A stretch of 64,000 bases of DNA from UBA6170 sp942491385 (GTDB taxonomy: Bacteria; Chloroflexota; Anaerolineae; Anaerolineales; Anaerolineaceae): NCBI GenBank assembly GCA_942491385.1, contig CALOAF010000002.1, positions 62,001 to 126,000 on the forward strand, read 5' to 3'. Below the pieces are notes generated by a model. It was not told where the DNA came from. It did no database searches and saw only the letters and a list, made by a program, of their open reading frames with translations. The translations under genes were made by a program, and so were the position numbers. Positions 36,191 through 45,494 of this stretch are shown piece after piece (position 1 is the stretch's first letter; every line of letters begins with the position of its first letter).

Positions 36191-38902
36191 ATGAATAAAG
36201 GCCTTCTCTCAACAAAATCAACACTCTCAACAAATGGAAAGGAGTATAAATTTTTCCAGCTATCCAAATTACAATCAGAAAACCCAAATTTTTTAGATAA
36301 GTTGCCTTTTTCCATTCGAGTTTTACTGGAAGGAGTTGTTCGCAACGTCAATGGCGAGTCAATTACAGAAAACGACGCCATCAACCTGGCCACCTGGCAA
36401 CCGCATCAGGAGAAGCGAAAACCAATCCCCTTTTTCCCCGGCAGAGTAGTGCTACAGGATTTCACCGGTGTTCCTGTGATCAATGATCTGGCAGCGATGC
36501 GTGCTGCCATTCAGCGAAATGGTGGTGATCCATTAAAAGTCAATCCGATTATTCCAGTTGATATGGTTGTAGACCACTCTGTCATGGTGGATGTATCTGC
36601 CCAGCAAAACGCCGTTGAGAAAAACGCAAAAAATGAATTTACTCGTAATCTCGAGCGCTATCAATTTCTGCGCTGGAGTAGTACAGCGTTTAAGAATTTG
36701 CGCATTGTTCCCCCAGCCACAGGTATCATTCACCAGGTAAATCTTGAATTTCTCGCTCAATCTGTCCTGATGGAAAAAATAGATGGTGACACCTATATTT
36801 ATCCAGACACGCTGGTTGGAACAGATTCTCACACCACCATGATCAACGGATTAGGCATCGTTGGTTGGGGTGTTGGTGGTATCGAGGCAGTTGCTGCCAT
36901 GATGGGCCAACCGATTGAGATTCTTACTCCGGACGTGATTGGTATACACCTCACAGGTAAATTAAGAGAAGGATTAACACCTACAGATTTGACTCTCACC
37001 ATTATTCAGATCCTGCGAAAAAAAGGAGTGGTGGATAAATTTGTGGAGTTCTATGGGGAAGGTCTGGATTCCTTAAGCCTGGCTGATCGGGCAATGATTG
37101 CCAACATTACTCCGGAAAGTGGCGCAACCATGATTTATTTTCCCTTTGATGTGCAATCGCTAAATTATTTGCGCTTGACTGGCAAACAAGAGGATCACCT
37201 GTGTTTGGTTGAGAAATATTACCGAGCACAAAATTTGTATCGGGAGTCACATCAAAAATCTCCGAATTTTACCGAGGTGATCGAGGTGCAATTGGATCAA
37301 ATCGAACCTAGCGTCGCTGGGCCAAAGCGACCTCAGGATCGCATGGGGCTGCAATCGGTCAAACAGAATTTTCAGATCAGCATGGTAAATCCACGCGGTC
37401 AACAAGGTTTTGGTTACCCGCAAGAAGAAGTAAGTAAATCGTTCACCTTGGAATATGCCGGAAAATCTTTTCACCTATCGCACGGTTTTTTAGCCATTGC
37501 TGCCATCACCTCTTGCACTAATACATCCAATCCAACAGTGATGATTGCTGCCGGTTTGGTGGCAAAGAAAGCATTATTAATGGGTTTACGTGTGCCTGAA
37601 TATGTAAAAACCAGTTTTGCGCCTGGTTCGCGGGTTGTTACGGAATATTTAACCAAAAGTGGTTTAAATAATGATCTTGACCAACTTGGTTTCAATGTGG
37701 TTGGGTATGGATGCACTACGTGCATTGGCAATAGTGGCCCATTGCCAGAAAAAATTGTTGATTTTATTGAGAAGGAAAAAATCGTTGCCAGTGCTGTTCT
37801 TTCAGGAAATCGGAATTTCGAAGGCAGGGTACACCCCCACACTCAGGCAAATTACCTTGCTTCACCTCCACTCGTTTTAGCCTATGCATTAGCCGGGACG
37901 ATTAATATTGATCTTACAAAGGACCCGATAGGTTATGATCCCCAGGGGAAAGCAGTTTACTTGCAAGACATTTGGCCAAATTCTCATGAAATTCAGGAAA
38001 TTCTGCACTCCGTTATTAAACCTGATTTATTTGTCAAAAACTATGCAAATGTATTTTCAGGCAATGTGGATTGGAATCAGCTGCAAACAAATTCAAACAC
38101 AGTATACGAATGGGATCAAGCTTCAACTTATCTGCAGGAACCACCATATTTTGAAAATTTGTCACACAAACAGGGTACAGGTGAGATCGCTAATGCGAAT
38201 GCATTGATCGTATTGGGTGATTCAGTCACCACTGACCATATTTCGCCCGCTGGCGCAATTCCTTTAAATAGTCCTGCAGCTGAATTTCTAGTCAATCACG
38301 GTGTTCCACCACAGGAATTCAATTCTTATGGATCTCGCCGAGGAAATGATCAAATCATGACCCGCGGAACGTTTGGCAACATCCGCATCAAAAATCTACT
38401 CCTTACAGGAATCGAAGGGGGAATGACACGTCATATCCCATCTGGTGAAGTGATGAGCATCTTTGCCGCGTCTCAAAAATATCAACAGGAAGGGATTGAC
38501 CTGATTGTGATAGCTGGGAAAGAATATGGATCTGGTTCCTCGCGCGATTGGGCAGCCAAAGGACCCATGTTGTTAGGAGTCAAGGCTGTTATAGCTGAAT
38601 CATTCGAAAGGATCCATAGATCTAACCTGGTTGGAATGGGTATTTTCCCCTTGCAATTCTTGCCCGGTGAAAACCTTAAGAACCTTGGATTGAATGGTAG
38701 TGAAAAATTCACCATCAACATTACAGAAGATATTTCCCCAGGCAAAGCTCTGCAAGTAAAAGCGATAAATTCAAATGGATCAGAAATTAATTTTGATGTT
38801 GTATTGAGAATAGATACGCTTAATGAAATTCAATATTTCAAAGATGGCGGAATCATGAATACGATTTTGTTTGAATTGATGGGACCCTTAAAAAGCGACT
38901 GA
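36191..38902 (+). CDS. acnA: Aconitate hydratase A
   Basis: 903 residues, the length and order of the bacterial AcnA/IRP-type enzyme. Interconverts citrate and isocitrate through a [4Fe-4S] cluster. Cluster cysteines are Cys442 in ITSCTNTSNP, and Cys508 and Cys511 in GCTTCIGNSG. The C-terminal swivel domain carries GSSRDWAAKGP and RSNLVGMG. It follows icd by 18 bases, so both are probably transcribed from the icd promoter under IclR. Confidence 0.96.
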   Translation: MNKGLLSTKSTLSTNGKEYKFFQLSKLQSENPNFLDKLPFSIRVLLEGVVRNVNGESITENDAINLATWQPHQEKRKPIPFFPGRVVLQDFTGVPVINDLAAMRAAIQRNGGDPLKVNPIIPVDMVVDHSVMVDVSAQQNAVEKNAKNEFTRNLERYQFLRWSSTAFKNLRIVPPATGIIHQVNLEFLAQSVLMEKIDGDTYIYPDTLVGTDSHTTMINGLGIVGWGVGGIEAVAAMMGQPIEILTPDVIGIHLTGKLREGLTPTDLTLTIIQILRKKGVVDKFVEFYGEGLDSLSLADRAMIANITPESGATMIYFPFDVQSLNYLRLTGKQEDHLCLVEKYYRAQNLYRESHQKSPNFTEVIEVQLDQIEPSVAGPKRPQDRMGLQSVKQNFQISMVNPRGQQGFGYPQEEVSKSFTLEYAGKSFHLSHGFLAIAAITSCTNTSNPTVMIAAGLVAKKALLMGLRVPEYVKTSFAPGSRVVTEYLTKSGLNNDLDQLGFNVVGYGCTTCIGNSGPLPEKIVDFIEKEKIVASAVLSGNRNFEGRVHPHTQANYLASPPLVLAYALAGTINIDLTKDPIGYDPQGKAVYLQDIWPNSHEIQEILHSVIKPDLFVKNYANVFSGNVDWNQLQTNSNTVYEWDQASTYLQEPPYFENLSHKQGTGEIANANALIVLGDSVTTDHISPAGAIPLNSPAAEFLVNHGVPPQEFNSYGSRRGNDQIMTRGTFGNIRIKNLLLTGIEGGMTRHIPSGEVMSIFAASQKYQQEGIDLIVIAGKEYGSGSSRDWAAKGPMLLGVKAVIAESFERIHRSNLVGMGIFPLQFLPGENLKNLGLNGSEKFTINITEDISPGKALQVKAINSNGSEINFDVVLRIDTLNEIQYFKDGGIMNTILFELMGPLKSD

Positions 38903-38929
38903 TCCCCAGGGAGAGATTAATTAACATAT

Positions 38930-39361
38930 TTAATTCTCCGCAGAATATTGCTCCAGCACCACCCCAGCTTTTTCAAGGAATTCTAATGCGATTGGGTCAA
39001 CTCTGTAGGAATTAAGAAATATTAATTTTGAAATTCTGGCATTAATCAACATTTTTGTACAATTCAAACAGGGGAAATGAGTAACGTAACAAACCGCATC
39101 TTTTGTCGCCAACCCAAAGACAGCTGCCTGAATGATTGCATTCACTTCTGCATGAACAGTGCGGACACAATGACCATCTACCATTAAGTGTCCGACATCA
39201 TCACAATGTTCCAAACCAGCGGGTGAACCATTGTAGCCGGTTGAGATGATGTGTTTGTCCTTGACCAGTACCGCTCCCACTTTCGCCCGATCACAGGTAG
39301 AGCGTACAGCTACATCTTCAGCTATTTTCATAAAATATGAATTCCAGGTTGGTCTCACCAT
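38930..39361 (-). CDS. dCMP / cytidine-type deaminase
   Basis: 143 residues from ATG 39361, where GGAGG lies directly upstream; eleven further in-frame codons upstream have no ribosome site. Zinc motif HAEVNAI and PCLNCTKM match the deoxycytidylate deaminase family, which gives dUMP for dTMP synthesis. The CDRAKVGAVLV and GYNGSPAG boxes agree. It could also be a tRNA or riboflavin-type deaminase, but the order of motifs favours dCMP deaminase. Convergent with acnA. Confidence 0.85.
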   Translation of the reverse strand: MVRPTWNSYFMKIAEDVAVRSTCDRAKVGAVLVKDKHIISTGYNGSPAGLEHCDDVGHLMVDGHCVRTVHAEVNAIIQAAVFGLATKDAVCYVTHFPCLNCTKMLINARISKLIFLNSYRVDPIALEFLEKAGVVLEQYSAEN

Positions 39362-39469
39362 TAATCCTCCACTTTCAAAGCCGTTGATAATCAATTCATT
39401 ATTGGTTATATTTTATTGATCCGATGCAACAAATCAAATTAAAACTTCTACAGGATTAAATTTTGGGAA

Positions 39470-40225
39470 TTAACCAAACTTACCCGAGATGTAATCCTGT
39501 GTTTTTTCATCCTTAGGTCGGGTAAAAATATCTTCTGCGTTTGAAAACTCAATTAATTTGCCCTGAAGAAAAAAGGCCACATTATCTGCAATTCGGCCCG
39601 CCTGTTGGGTGTTATGCGGAGCAATGATGATGGTGTAATCTTTTTTAAGCTCTACCAAAGATGCTTCAATTTTCGCCGTGGAAACCGGGTCAAGGGCAGA
39701 AGTTGGCTCATCCAATAAAATGATTTCTGGCTGTAATGATAAAGTACGAGCCAGGCAAAGGCGCTGTTGTTGTCCACCAGAAATTGAATTGGCTGGATCG
39801 TTTAACCGCTCTTTAACTTCATCCCATAAATCAGACAACCTTAAAGCACGTTCCACAGCTTGATCCAATACGGTTTTTCGTTTTTCGCCCATTAATTCCA
39901 ATCCATAAGATACATTCTGGTAAATGGACAATGGCAGCGGTAAGGGTCTTGAAAAAACAATCCCGACTTTGCGGCGTAAGGCAATGACATCCAGTGTCGG
40001 GTCGAGAATGTCAATTCCATCAATCAAAACTTTGCCTGTTATCATTGCAATATCCGCAAGATCATTTAAACGGTTCAAAGCACGTAAAAAAGTTGATTTT
40101 CCACCACCCGAAGGACCAATCAACGCTGTAATCTGGTGGATTGGAATCCGCAGATTGATATCAAACAAGGATTCCACTCCATCTGAATAGGTAATGGAAA
40201 GATTTTCGACAATTATTTTATCCAT
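39470..40225 (-). CDS. pstB: Phosphate ABC transporter ATPase
   Basis: 251 residues from ATG 40225, which lies just after the pstA stop. Walker A GPSGGGKSTFL, signature SGGQQQRLCLAR and Walker B IILLDEPTSALDP are intact. Two features fit PstB: the RRKVGIVFSRPLPLPLS stretch and the extended DPTLDV insert. Last gene of the pstSCAB operon. No phoU follows. Confidence 0.92.
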   Translation of the reverse strand: MDKIIVENLSITYSDGVESLFDINLRIPIHQITALIGPSGGGKSTFLRALNRLNDLADIAMITGKVLIDGIDILDPTLDVIALRRKVGIVFSRPLPLPLSIYQNVSYGLELMGEKRKTVLDQAVERALRLSDLWDEVKERLNDPANSISGGQQQRLCLARTLSLQPEIILLDEPTSALDPVSTAKIEASLVELKKDYTIIIAPHNTQQAGRIADNVAFFLQGKLIEFSNAEDIFTRPKDEKTQDYISGKFG

Positions 40226-40226
40226 G

Positions 40227-41099
40227 TTACCATTGCCTTTTCGCCCGAGCTCGGGATCGAATAATCGTAACAATGATGTTCATGATCAAAACAAATACTA
40301 GAAGAACCAGCACTGTCCCATACTGAATCTGGATAGGCATACCAGGAACCTGTGTTGATATCACAAACAAATGGTATGGCAATGCCATGGTGGCATCCAA
40401 TGGAGAATGCGGTAGCCTCGGCAGGAAAAATGCAGCACCAGTGAATAAAATAGGTGCTGTTTCCCCCGCAGCTCTTTCCAACCCTAGCACGACCCCGGTT
40501 AAAATTCCCGGGATCGCCTGAGGGAGCACAAGGCGCAAGATGGTCTGCCATTTGGTTGCGCCTAAGGAAACACTCACAACCCTGAAAGATTGAGGAACCG
40601 AACGTAACGCTTCTTCTGTGGTGGTAATGATAACCGGCAAAGTCATGATGGATAGTGTCAGCGAGGCAGATAAAATACTTGTCCCAAAATTGAGGAATAT
40701 GACAAATAATCCCAGACCAAATAAACCATAAACGACAGAAGGTATACCGGCCAAATTAATAATAGCCAGGCGAATGGTTTGAGTAACTTTATTAACTGGC
40801 GCATACTCAGACAAATAAATCGCCGCTGCAATGCCTAATGGAACAGAGAAAATGGCCGTACCAATGGTCAGATAAAAAGTGCCCACGATCGCCGGCCAGA
40901 TACCACCAGCACGCATGCCATCACTGGGCATGGCTGAAATAAACTCCCAGGAAATGGCTGGCGCACCCAGGTAAATAATATAAATGACAACCGCGATAAT
41001 GGGCAGCACGGTAGCAATCGATAAAATAGTTAACACTGAAAAGCCTAATTTTTCAATACGGAGTTGTTTCAAAACAGGTGACTTTTTATGGATCTGCAT
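40227..41099 (-). CDS. pstA: Phosphate ABC transporter permease
   Basis: 290 residues, six helices. The EAA-type loop appears as EEALRSVPQSFRVVSVSLGATKWQT. The SEYAPVNKVTQTIRLAI segment and GIPSVVYGLFGLGLFV are typical of PstA. It abuts pstC by 8 bases upstream and pstB by 1 base downstream. Confidence 0.92.
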   Translation of the reverse strand: MQIHKKSPVLKQLRIEKLGFSVLTILSIATVLPIIAVVIYIIYLGAPAISWEFISAMPSDGMRAGGIWPAIVGTFYLTIGTAIFSVPLGIAAAIYLSEYAPVNKVTQTIRLAIINLAGIPSVVYGLFGLGLFVIFLNFGTSILSASLTLSIMTLPVIITTTEEALRSVPQSFRVVSVSLGATKWQTILRLVLPQAIPGILTGVVLGLERAAGETAPILFTGAAFFLPRLPHSPLDATMALPYHLFVISTQVPGMPIQIQYGTVLVLLVFVLIMNIIVTIIRSRARAKRQW

Positions 41100-41107
41100 A
41101 TTTTCTC

Positions 41108-42007
41108 TCAGGATAAAATCCGCTCAACCCGCTTAAGTTTCCTGGAGCTGATATTCGAGGCAATTACATTCACTAATAAAGTGAATAAAAACAAAACAAT
41201 GCCAATAAAAAATAGAACATGGTAATGCGGGCTGCCGGTGGATACCTCACCCATTTCTGAAGCAATCGTAGCTGTCATGGTGCGAATTGGCATGAACAAA
41301 GCCTGGAGAGACGTGGGTAAAATCGGAGCATTGCCTGTAACCATCATAACGGTCATTGTTTCACCAATGGTTCTTCCCACACCTAACATTATTGCCATCA
41401 GGATACCAGATCGAGCAGCCGGAACTGTTACACCCCAGATTGTTTGCCAGCGTGTTAAACCCAACGCCAGTGATCCATGTCTATAGGAATTTGGTACGTT
41501 GTTCAATGCATCTTCCGAAATTGAAACAATTGTAGGGATAGCGATCCCACCCAATAATAATGAGCCAGTTAGAGCAGTCAGCCCGGTAGGGAGATGCAAT
41601 GTTTCACGCAGAAATGGTGATACAACCAGGATTCCCAGAAATCCAAGCACTACGCTTGGTAAGCCGGCTAACAATTCAACCAATGGTTTCATAATCTCCT
41701 GCAGCCATTTAGGAGCGATTTCTGCGATGAATACAGCCGTGAGGACCCCAAAAGGAACAGCAACCAAAGATGCACCCAAAGTGACTACCAGGGAGCCTAA
41801 TATTAAAGGAAGGATTCCATAATATTCTTCAATTGGATACCAACGTTCAGAGAATAATTGACTTAAAGGGACATCAAGCAGTGCCGGGGTTCCTTGAGAC
41901 ACTAGAAAAAATAGAATGAGCAATACGAATAATATGGAAGAATACCCAGAGAACTGAATAGATCTCGTGATAAATTTTTCTGTAATCTTCGTTCGTTTTG
42001 CGTTCAT
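41108..42007 (-). CDS. pstC: Phosphate ABC transporter permease
   Basis: About 299 residues from the ATG at 42007, with AAGGGA upstream; the frame has a TTG one codon before. Six helices; FIAEIAPKWLQEIMKPLVELLAGLPSVVLGF and EDALNNVPNSYRHGSLALGLTRWQT are PstC-type loops. Forms the membrane channel with PstA, and sits between pstS and pstA. Confidence 0.92.
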   Translation of the reverse strand: MNAKRTKITEKFITRSIQFSGYSSILFVLLILFFLVSQGTPALLDVPLSQLFSERWYPIEEYYGILPLILGSLVVTLGASLVAVPFGVLTAVFIAEIAPKWLQEIMKPLVELLAGLPSVVLGFLGILVVSPFLRETLHLPTGLTALTGSLLLGGIAIPTIVSISEDALNNVPNSYRHGSLALGLTRWQTIWGVTVPAARSGILMAIMLGVGRTIGETMTVMMVTGNAPILPTSLQALFMPIRTMTATIASEMGEVSTGSPHYHVLFFIGIVLFLFTLLVNVIASNISSRKLKRVERILS

Positions 42008-42017
42008 CAATTTTCCC

Positions 42018-42914
42018 TTATTGAACCGGGATGAAACCTAATTCTTCTACTATTTTTTGCCCTGCAGGAGATAAAATCCAGTCAAGGTAATCTTTAACAA
42101 AGGCTGTTGGTGTTCCAGGTGCATAGATAAACAAATTTCTGGAGATGGCATAACGGTTATCATTCACGCTTTCCAATGTAGGATATATAAAATCCGAGAA
42201 ACCATCTCTGGCAATACGTAGAACTTTAACTTCTTCAGTAATATATCCTAAACCATCATAACCAATTGCATTGGGATTTTCACGTACTTCGGCAATAATA
42301 CCCTCCGAAGAAGGCAACAACAACGTATTCGCTGAGAATATCGTCTTGTCATCAGAGTTTCCTAAGCGAATGACCTCTTCAAGGAAATAGACATGCGTTC
42401 CCGAATTTGTTTCTCTGGATAAGCGCACGATAGGCCTGTTATCCCCACCTAATTCACTCCAGTTTTCAATTCTTCCTGAATAAATATCGGATATTTCCTG
42501 TAGGGTTAACTGATTGATAGGATTATCAGGATGAACGATAACCGCAATGGCATCTCTGGCAACAATGTATTCAACTGGATCTAACCCATTTTTAATTGCA
42601 CTTTCAATTTCCTCGGGTTTGATTTCACGGGACGCATTCGCCAGATCAACGGTATTGTTGATTAATGAGGATAACCCGGTGCCACTCCCTCCGCCCGTAA
42701 CAGATATGCGGACTTGCGGGTGGATCTGTTGATATTCTTCCGCCCAATACAATGCCAGATTCACCATCGTATCTGAGCCTTTGTTTTCCAGATAATAATA
42801 CCCATCGGAACTTTCATTACCTGATGGATTTTCACTTGTACTTGTTTGACAACCAGATAATGAAAAGAACACAACCACAAAAACCAAAATATTGAAAGAA
42901 AAGAAATTTCGCAT
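42018..42914 (-). CDS. pstS: Phosphate-binding lipoprotein
   Basis: 298 residues. A signal sequence ends in a lipobox with Cys22 (FSLSGCQ). The phosphate-binding core is seen in KGSDTMVNLALYW, TGGGSGTGLSSLI and SRETNSGTHVYF. Membrane-anchored binding protein for the PstCAB complex. It begins the operon; the 100 bases before it hold no clear Pho-box-type repeat. Confidence 0.92.
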   Translation of the reverse strand: MRNFFSFNILVFVVVFFSLSGCQTSTSENPSGNESSDGYYYLENKGSDTMVNLALYWAEEYQQIHPQVRISVTGGGSGTGLSSLINNTVDLANASREIKPEEIESAIKNGLDPVEYIVARDAIAVIVHPDNPINQLTLQEISDIYSGRIENWSELGGDNRPIVRLSRETNSGTHVYFLEEVIRLGNSDDKTIFSANTLLLPSSEGIIAEVRENPNAIGYDGLGYITEEVKVLRIARDGFSDFIYPTLESVNDNRYAISRNLFIYAPGTPTAFVKDYLDWILSPAGQKIVEELGFIPVQ

Positions 42915-43016
42915 GCTAAAAATTATAAATGAAACTTACAAATAAATGACGAATTCGCCATAATTTCCGTTATTTTCGTCCTGTATTTCCTTCAACCAGT
43001 GAATATGTTGTCCGAA

Positions 43017-43700
43017 TCACCCTTTCGTATTCCTGGCTACTGAAGCTAATTTCTCAGAATCCGTCACCCGAAATTCAGTCCGAGTGATATCAATGATGCC
43101 ATCATCTGCAAAACGATGCAGGAAACGGCAGACCATCTCCCGTGTAGAACCAATCCTGGCTGCCATTTCATCCAATGTTAAACTCCTGGTTACCGGACCA
43201 CTTTGTTGATTCCGGACTGTTTCTATCAATAATTTTGCTAAGCGACCTGCAACTGGTTGGAATGTCATTTCTTCCAGTATTTCACTTGCCCGCATCATTT
43301 TATAAACCATCAAACGCGATAATTCCCAGGTGGCAGCTCCCTCGCATTTAAGGACTGGGACCAAATTTTCAGCTGACCAGAGCATGATACTGGTATTCGC
43401 TGCTGCCTCCAAAGAAACAGGCATAGGCATATGTTCATAAAAGAAAGCCAAACCCCAAAAAATATCACCTTCGTTAAAGGTTGTCACTACCAGGCTCCGC
43501 CCTTCCATCGAACTCTTTAAAGCATGAACACTGCCCTTGATGGTGATAAACATATACGGCCAGATGTCTCCATCAATGGCGATCAACTCGCCTTTTGAGA
43601 ATCGTTTGGAAATTCCTTGTTTTTTTACCTGCTGCTTTTTATCTTCAGATAAGGCTGCAAAAACCGGATTCTGATCAAACAACACATCGAAATCTTTCAT
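43017..43700 (-). CDS. Crp/Fnr-family transcriptional regulator
   Basis: 227 residues after a GAGGAGAT site. N-terminal cyclic-nucleotide-binding-type beta roll (about 15-130) and a C-terminal winged helix. The recognition helix is STREMVCRFLHRF near 184, of the E-x-x-x-R type. It has no N-terminal cysteine cluster like Fnr and no clear heme motif, so the signal is not obvious. Three TGTGA-type boxes lie within 1.6 kb on its right, before the genes of the membrane-complex locus. It is also next to pstS but transcribed the same way; no readthrough argument is visible. Confidence 0.88.
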   Translation of the reverse strand: MKDFDVLFDQNPVFAALSEDKKQQVKKQGISKRFSKGELIAIDGDIWPYMFITIKGSVHALKSSMEGRSLVVTTFNEGDIFWGLAFFYEHMPMPVSLEAAANTSIMLWSAENLVPVLKCEGAATWELSRLMVYKMMRASEILEEMTFQPVAGRLAKLLIETVRNQQSGPVTRSLTLDEMAARIGSTREMVCRFLHRFADDGIIDITRTEFRVTDSEKLASVARNTKG

Positions 43701-43789
43701 GAATATCTCCTCAATTAACTATAGCAGATAAACCTTCTATAGCCAGTGTATTCTTGCCTAATTATTTGCCTAAAGTCAAAGAATTATTA

Positions 43790-43805
43790 TGTGAAATAAA
43801 TTACA
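43790..43805. promoter_or_regulatory. Crp-like box 1
   Basis: TGTGAAATAAATTACA, a TGTGA-N6-TTACA near-palindrome centred in the divergent gap between the regulator gene (90 bases away) and the CxxCH lipoprotein (42 bases before its start). Twelve of 16 positions match box 2. Confidence 0.55.
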
Positions 43806-43846
43806 AATAGCAATGATCCAAATTTTGAACGATTTGAGGTGTTTCT

Positions 43847-44248
43847 ATGAAAAACAAAACATTGATTCTTTTCACATTTTTATTCATTATCCTTTTAAGT
43901 GCCTGTATGGATGCACGTTCATTGTGTTCTCCTGGAATGATCACCTATCGCAAACGCAATAATCCTTTTCCAATTCCTACAGAAAATCAGTTAAATCCAC
44001 AACAAATCGAAGTCAAAAAGAAAATGATAGATTTCGACCATGTTGTTACTGGACAATTGTGTAACAACCATTTGGAAGGAATGGTATACATTGGTTGTGA
44101 TATTGAAATTTATGCCTGGGAAGAGAAATCAAACTTCCTGGATGATTGTGATTTTACAGTTGAACCAAACACTATCATTTATGTGGCTGCCCATAATAAC
44201 ACCGCTTATTACAAAGGCTGTGATTCGTGCCATATATCCGATCAATGA
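43847..44248 (+). CDS. Cysteine-rich lipoprotein ending in a CxxCH motif
   Basis: 133 residues with a lipobox (LLSAC, Cys20) and no known domain. It has five more cysteines in the body and ends GCDSCHISDQ, a heme c-type CxxCH only five residues from the C terminus. That position is unusual but known in some c-type cytochromes. If heme is attached it would be an electron donor or acceptor on the outer face of the membrane; the cysteines could alternatively make disulphides or bind zinc. It stands just after Crp-like box 1 and precedes the oxidase-like genes. Confidence 0.55.
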   Translation: MKNKTLILFTFLFIILLSACMDARSLCSPGMITYRKRNNPFPIPTENQLNPQQIEVKKKMIDFDHVVTGQLCNNHLEGMVYIGCDIEIYAWEEKSNFLDDCDFTVEPNTIIYVAAHNNTAYYKGCDSCHISDQ

Positions 44249-44294
44249 GGAAAGCAATCAGAATTTGCTTTAAGTCAAAGTTTTAAAAAGTTAA

Positions 44295-44312
44295 TTGTGA
44301 TATTTAATACAA
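44295..44312. promoter_or_regulatory. Crp-like box 2
   Basis: TTGTGATATTTAATACAA, with perfect outer TTGT/ACAA arms. The core TGTGATATTTAATACA (44296-44311) matches box 1 at 12 of 16 positions. It ends 27 bases before the start codon of the following membrane protein, so a role in repression or a very short leader is possible. Confidence 0.5.
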
Positions 44313-44338
44313 TAGAAAATTGAATCATGGAGGAAATA

Positions 44339-45116
44339 ATGAAGAAAAATAATGTTTTAGGCGGAATAATGGCACTCATTGCTGCCGTGATCGGAATCAT
44401 CGGTCATTTTGTGTTGTTTTTTCAGTGGTATGTGGCTGGTATGTCTGCAGAATCAGCTGAACCAGGATGTGAAATTTTATTAAAGTTCCTCCACCCTGGT
44501 CTCGGAGATGTAGGATTATTGGCTTCGGCGTTTTTCCTGGTCAGCGCATACGGCTTCTTTACGAAAGAAAAACTGGGCATATATTTTGTCCGTAATTGGG
44601 ATCATTCTAGCTTTTCTAGGCAGTTTCTTTATCAACATTCCATTCATGGCTGCCAGTTTGCCACCCGTTTATTTCTTTTTGTTCTTCCCTTATATCCTCT
44701 TCTATTTTGTTTTCCTATGGAAAGTGGGAGAACTGCCCTGGAGTAATATTCTATTAGGGATGTTAACTGGTATCACCTACATCTTCTGCTTTATGAATGG
44801 TGTATCCAGCACAAGTCGAATCATCACAGTCGGAACCCCCATCTTCTATCTGGTTGTCAGCTTGCATTGGGTGGCGATGATTGGATGGGCGATTGTTACC
44901 TTTGGTATCTTGACAAAACCAAAGAGTTGGATGATCCCTGTAGGCTTAATCGCAGGCGTCACAGAACTGATTGTTGGAATCCCCCTGGCAGTCATTACCG
45001 CACAGGAATTAGGCCGCTTCTCTTTATTTTCACTGGGACCAATAACCAGTCTTGTCTTGGTTATCATTCTCCTCATTCCAAATTTATGGCAAAAATGGAC
45101 ACATTCCGTAGAGTAA
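44339..45116 (+). CDS. Polytopic membrane protein of the oxidase-like locus, one frameshift
   Basis: Repaired length about 258 residues. ATG 44339 follows GGAGG. The frame breaks at G3 44575-44577: removing one G continues KEKLAYILSVIGIILAFLG. About seven helices; a His in the first (IIGHFVLFFQWYV) and in SLHWVAMIGW are the only candidates for ligands. No family assigned. It lies between the CxxCH lipoprotein and the one-helix protein and has its own Crp-like box. Confidence 0.6.
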
Positions 45117-45164
45117 AGATAACACCCTAAACCAAACATTTTTCAATTACAGAAATAAATAATA

Positions 45165-45216
45165 GAGGTGAGAATGAAAAGCAAAAGACGCGGAAATTCT
45201 CACCTCTTCAATTTCA
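45165..45216 (+). terminator. Stem-loop, possible terminator
   Basis: GAGGTGAGAAT (45165-45175) and ATTCTCACCTC (45196-45206) form an 11-bp perfect stem with a 20-base loop, followed by TTCAATTTCATTTTTA. It sits 48 bases after the membrane protein and may end its transcript. The long loop makes it weaker than usual. Confidence 0.5.
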
Positions 45217-45307
45217 TTTTTATATTAGAAATTTGGAATTTGAAATTGAATCGTTCACAGTTGGTATTAACTTTTGTTAATGACTTTCAAGTATAGATAT
45301 GCTAACA

Positions 45308-45323
45308 TGTGACAAAATACACA
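45308..45323. promoter_or_regulatory. Crp-like box 3
   Basis: TGTGACAAAATACACA, a TGTGA-N6-ACACA near-palindrome (four of five arm matches). It is centred 54 bases before the small membrane protein start, and a TATTAC at 45342-45347 would suit a class II activated promoter. Third such box in 1.6 kb. Confidence 0.5.
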
Positions 45324-45368
45324 AATAATTGTAGATTATTTTATTACAACGTTGTAGGAGGAAAGCCT

Positions 45369-45494
45369 ATGAAGGCACTGAAAGCACGGTTTACTTATTT
45401 ATTCACATCCACAAAAGGATTAATCCTGGTAGCAATCGCTCTCTGTGCTTTGATTTCTGCCTTTTTTTGGTACTTTATCTGGTCCAATGGCTGA
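45369..45494 (+). CDS. 41-residue single-helix protein overlapping the HxH membrane protein
   Basis: MKALKARFTY start with AGGAGG at 45356-45361. A basic N terminus and one hydrophobic helix of about 22 residues (LILVAIALCALISAFFWYFI) are all it has. It overlaps the next gene by 8 bases, which strongly suggests a stoichiometric subunit. Its one helix plus the 11 of the next protein give 12. I infer that it supplies the first helix of an oxidase-like core; this is not proven. Confidence 0.65.
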   Translation: MKALKARFTYLFTSTKGLILVAIALCALISAFFWYFIWSNG

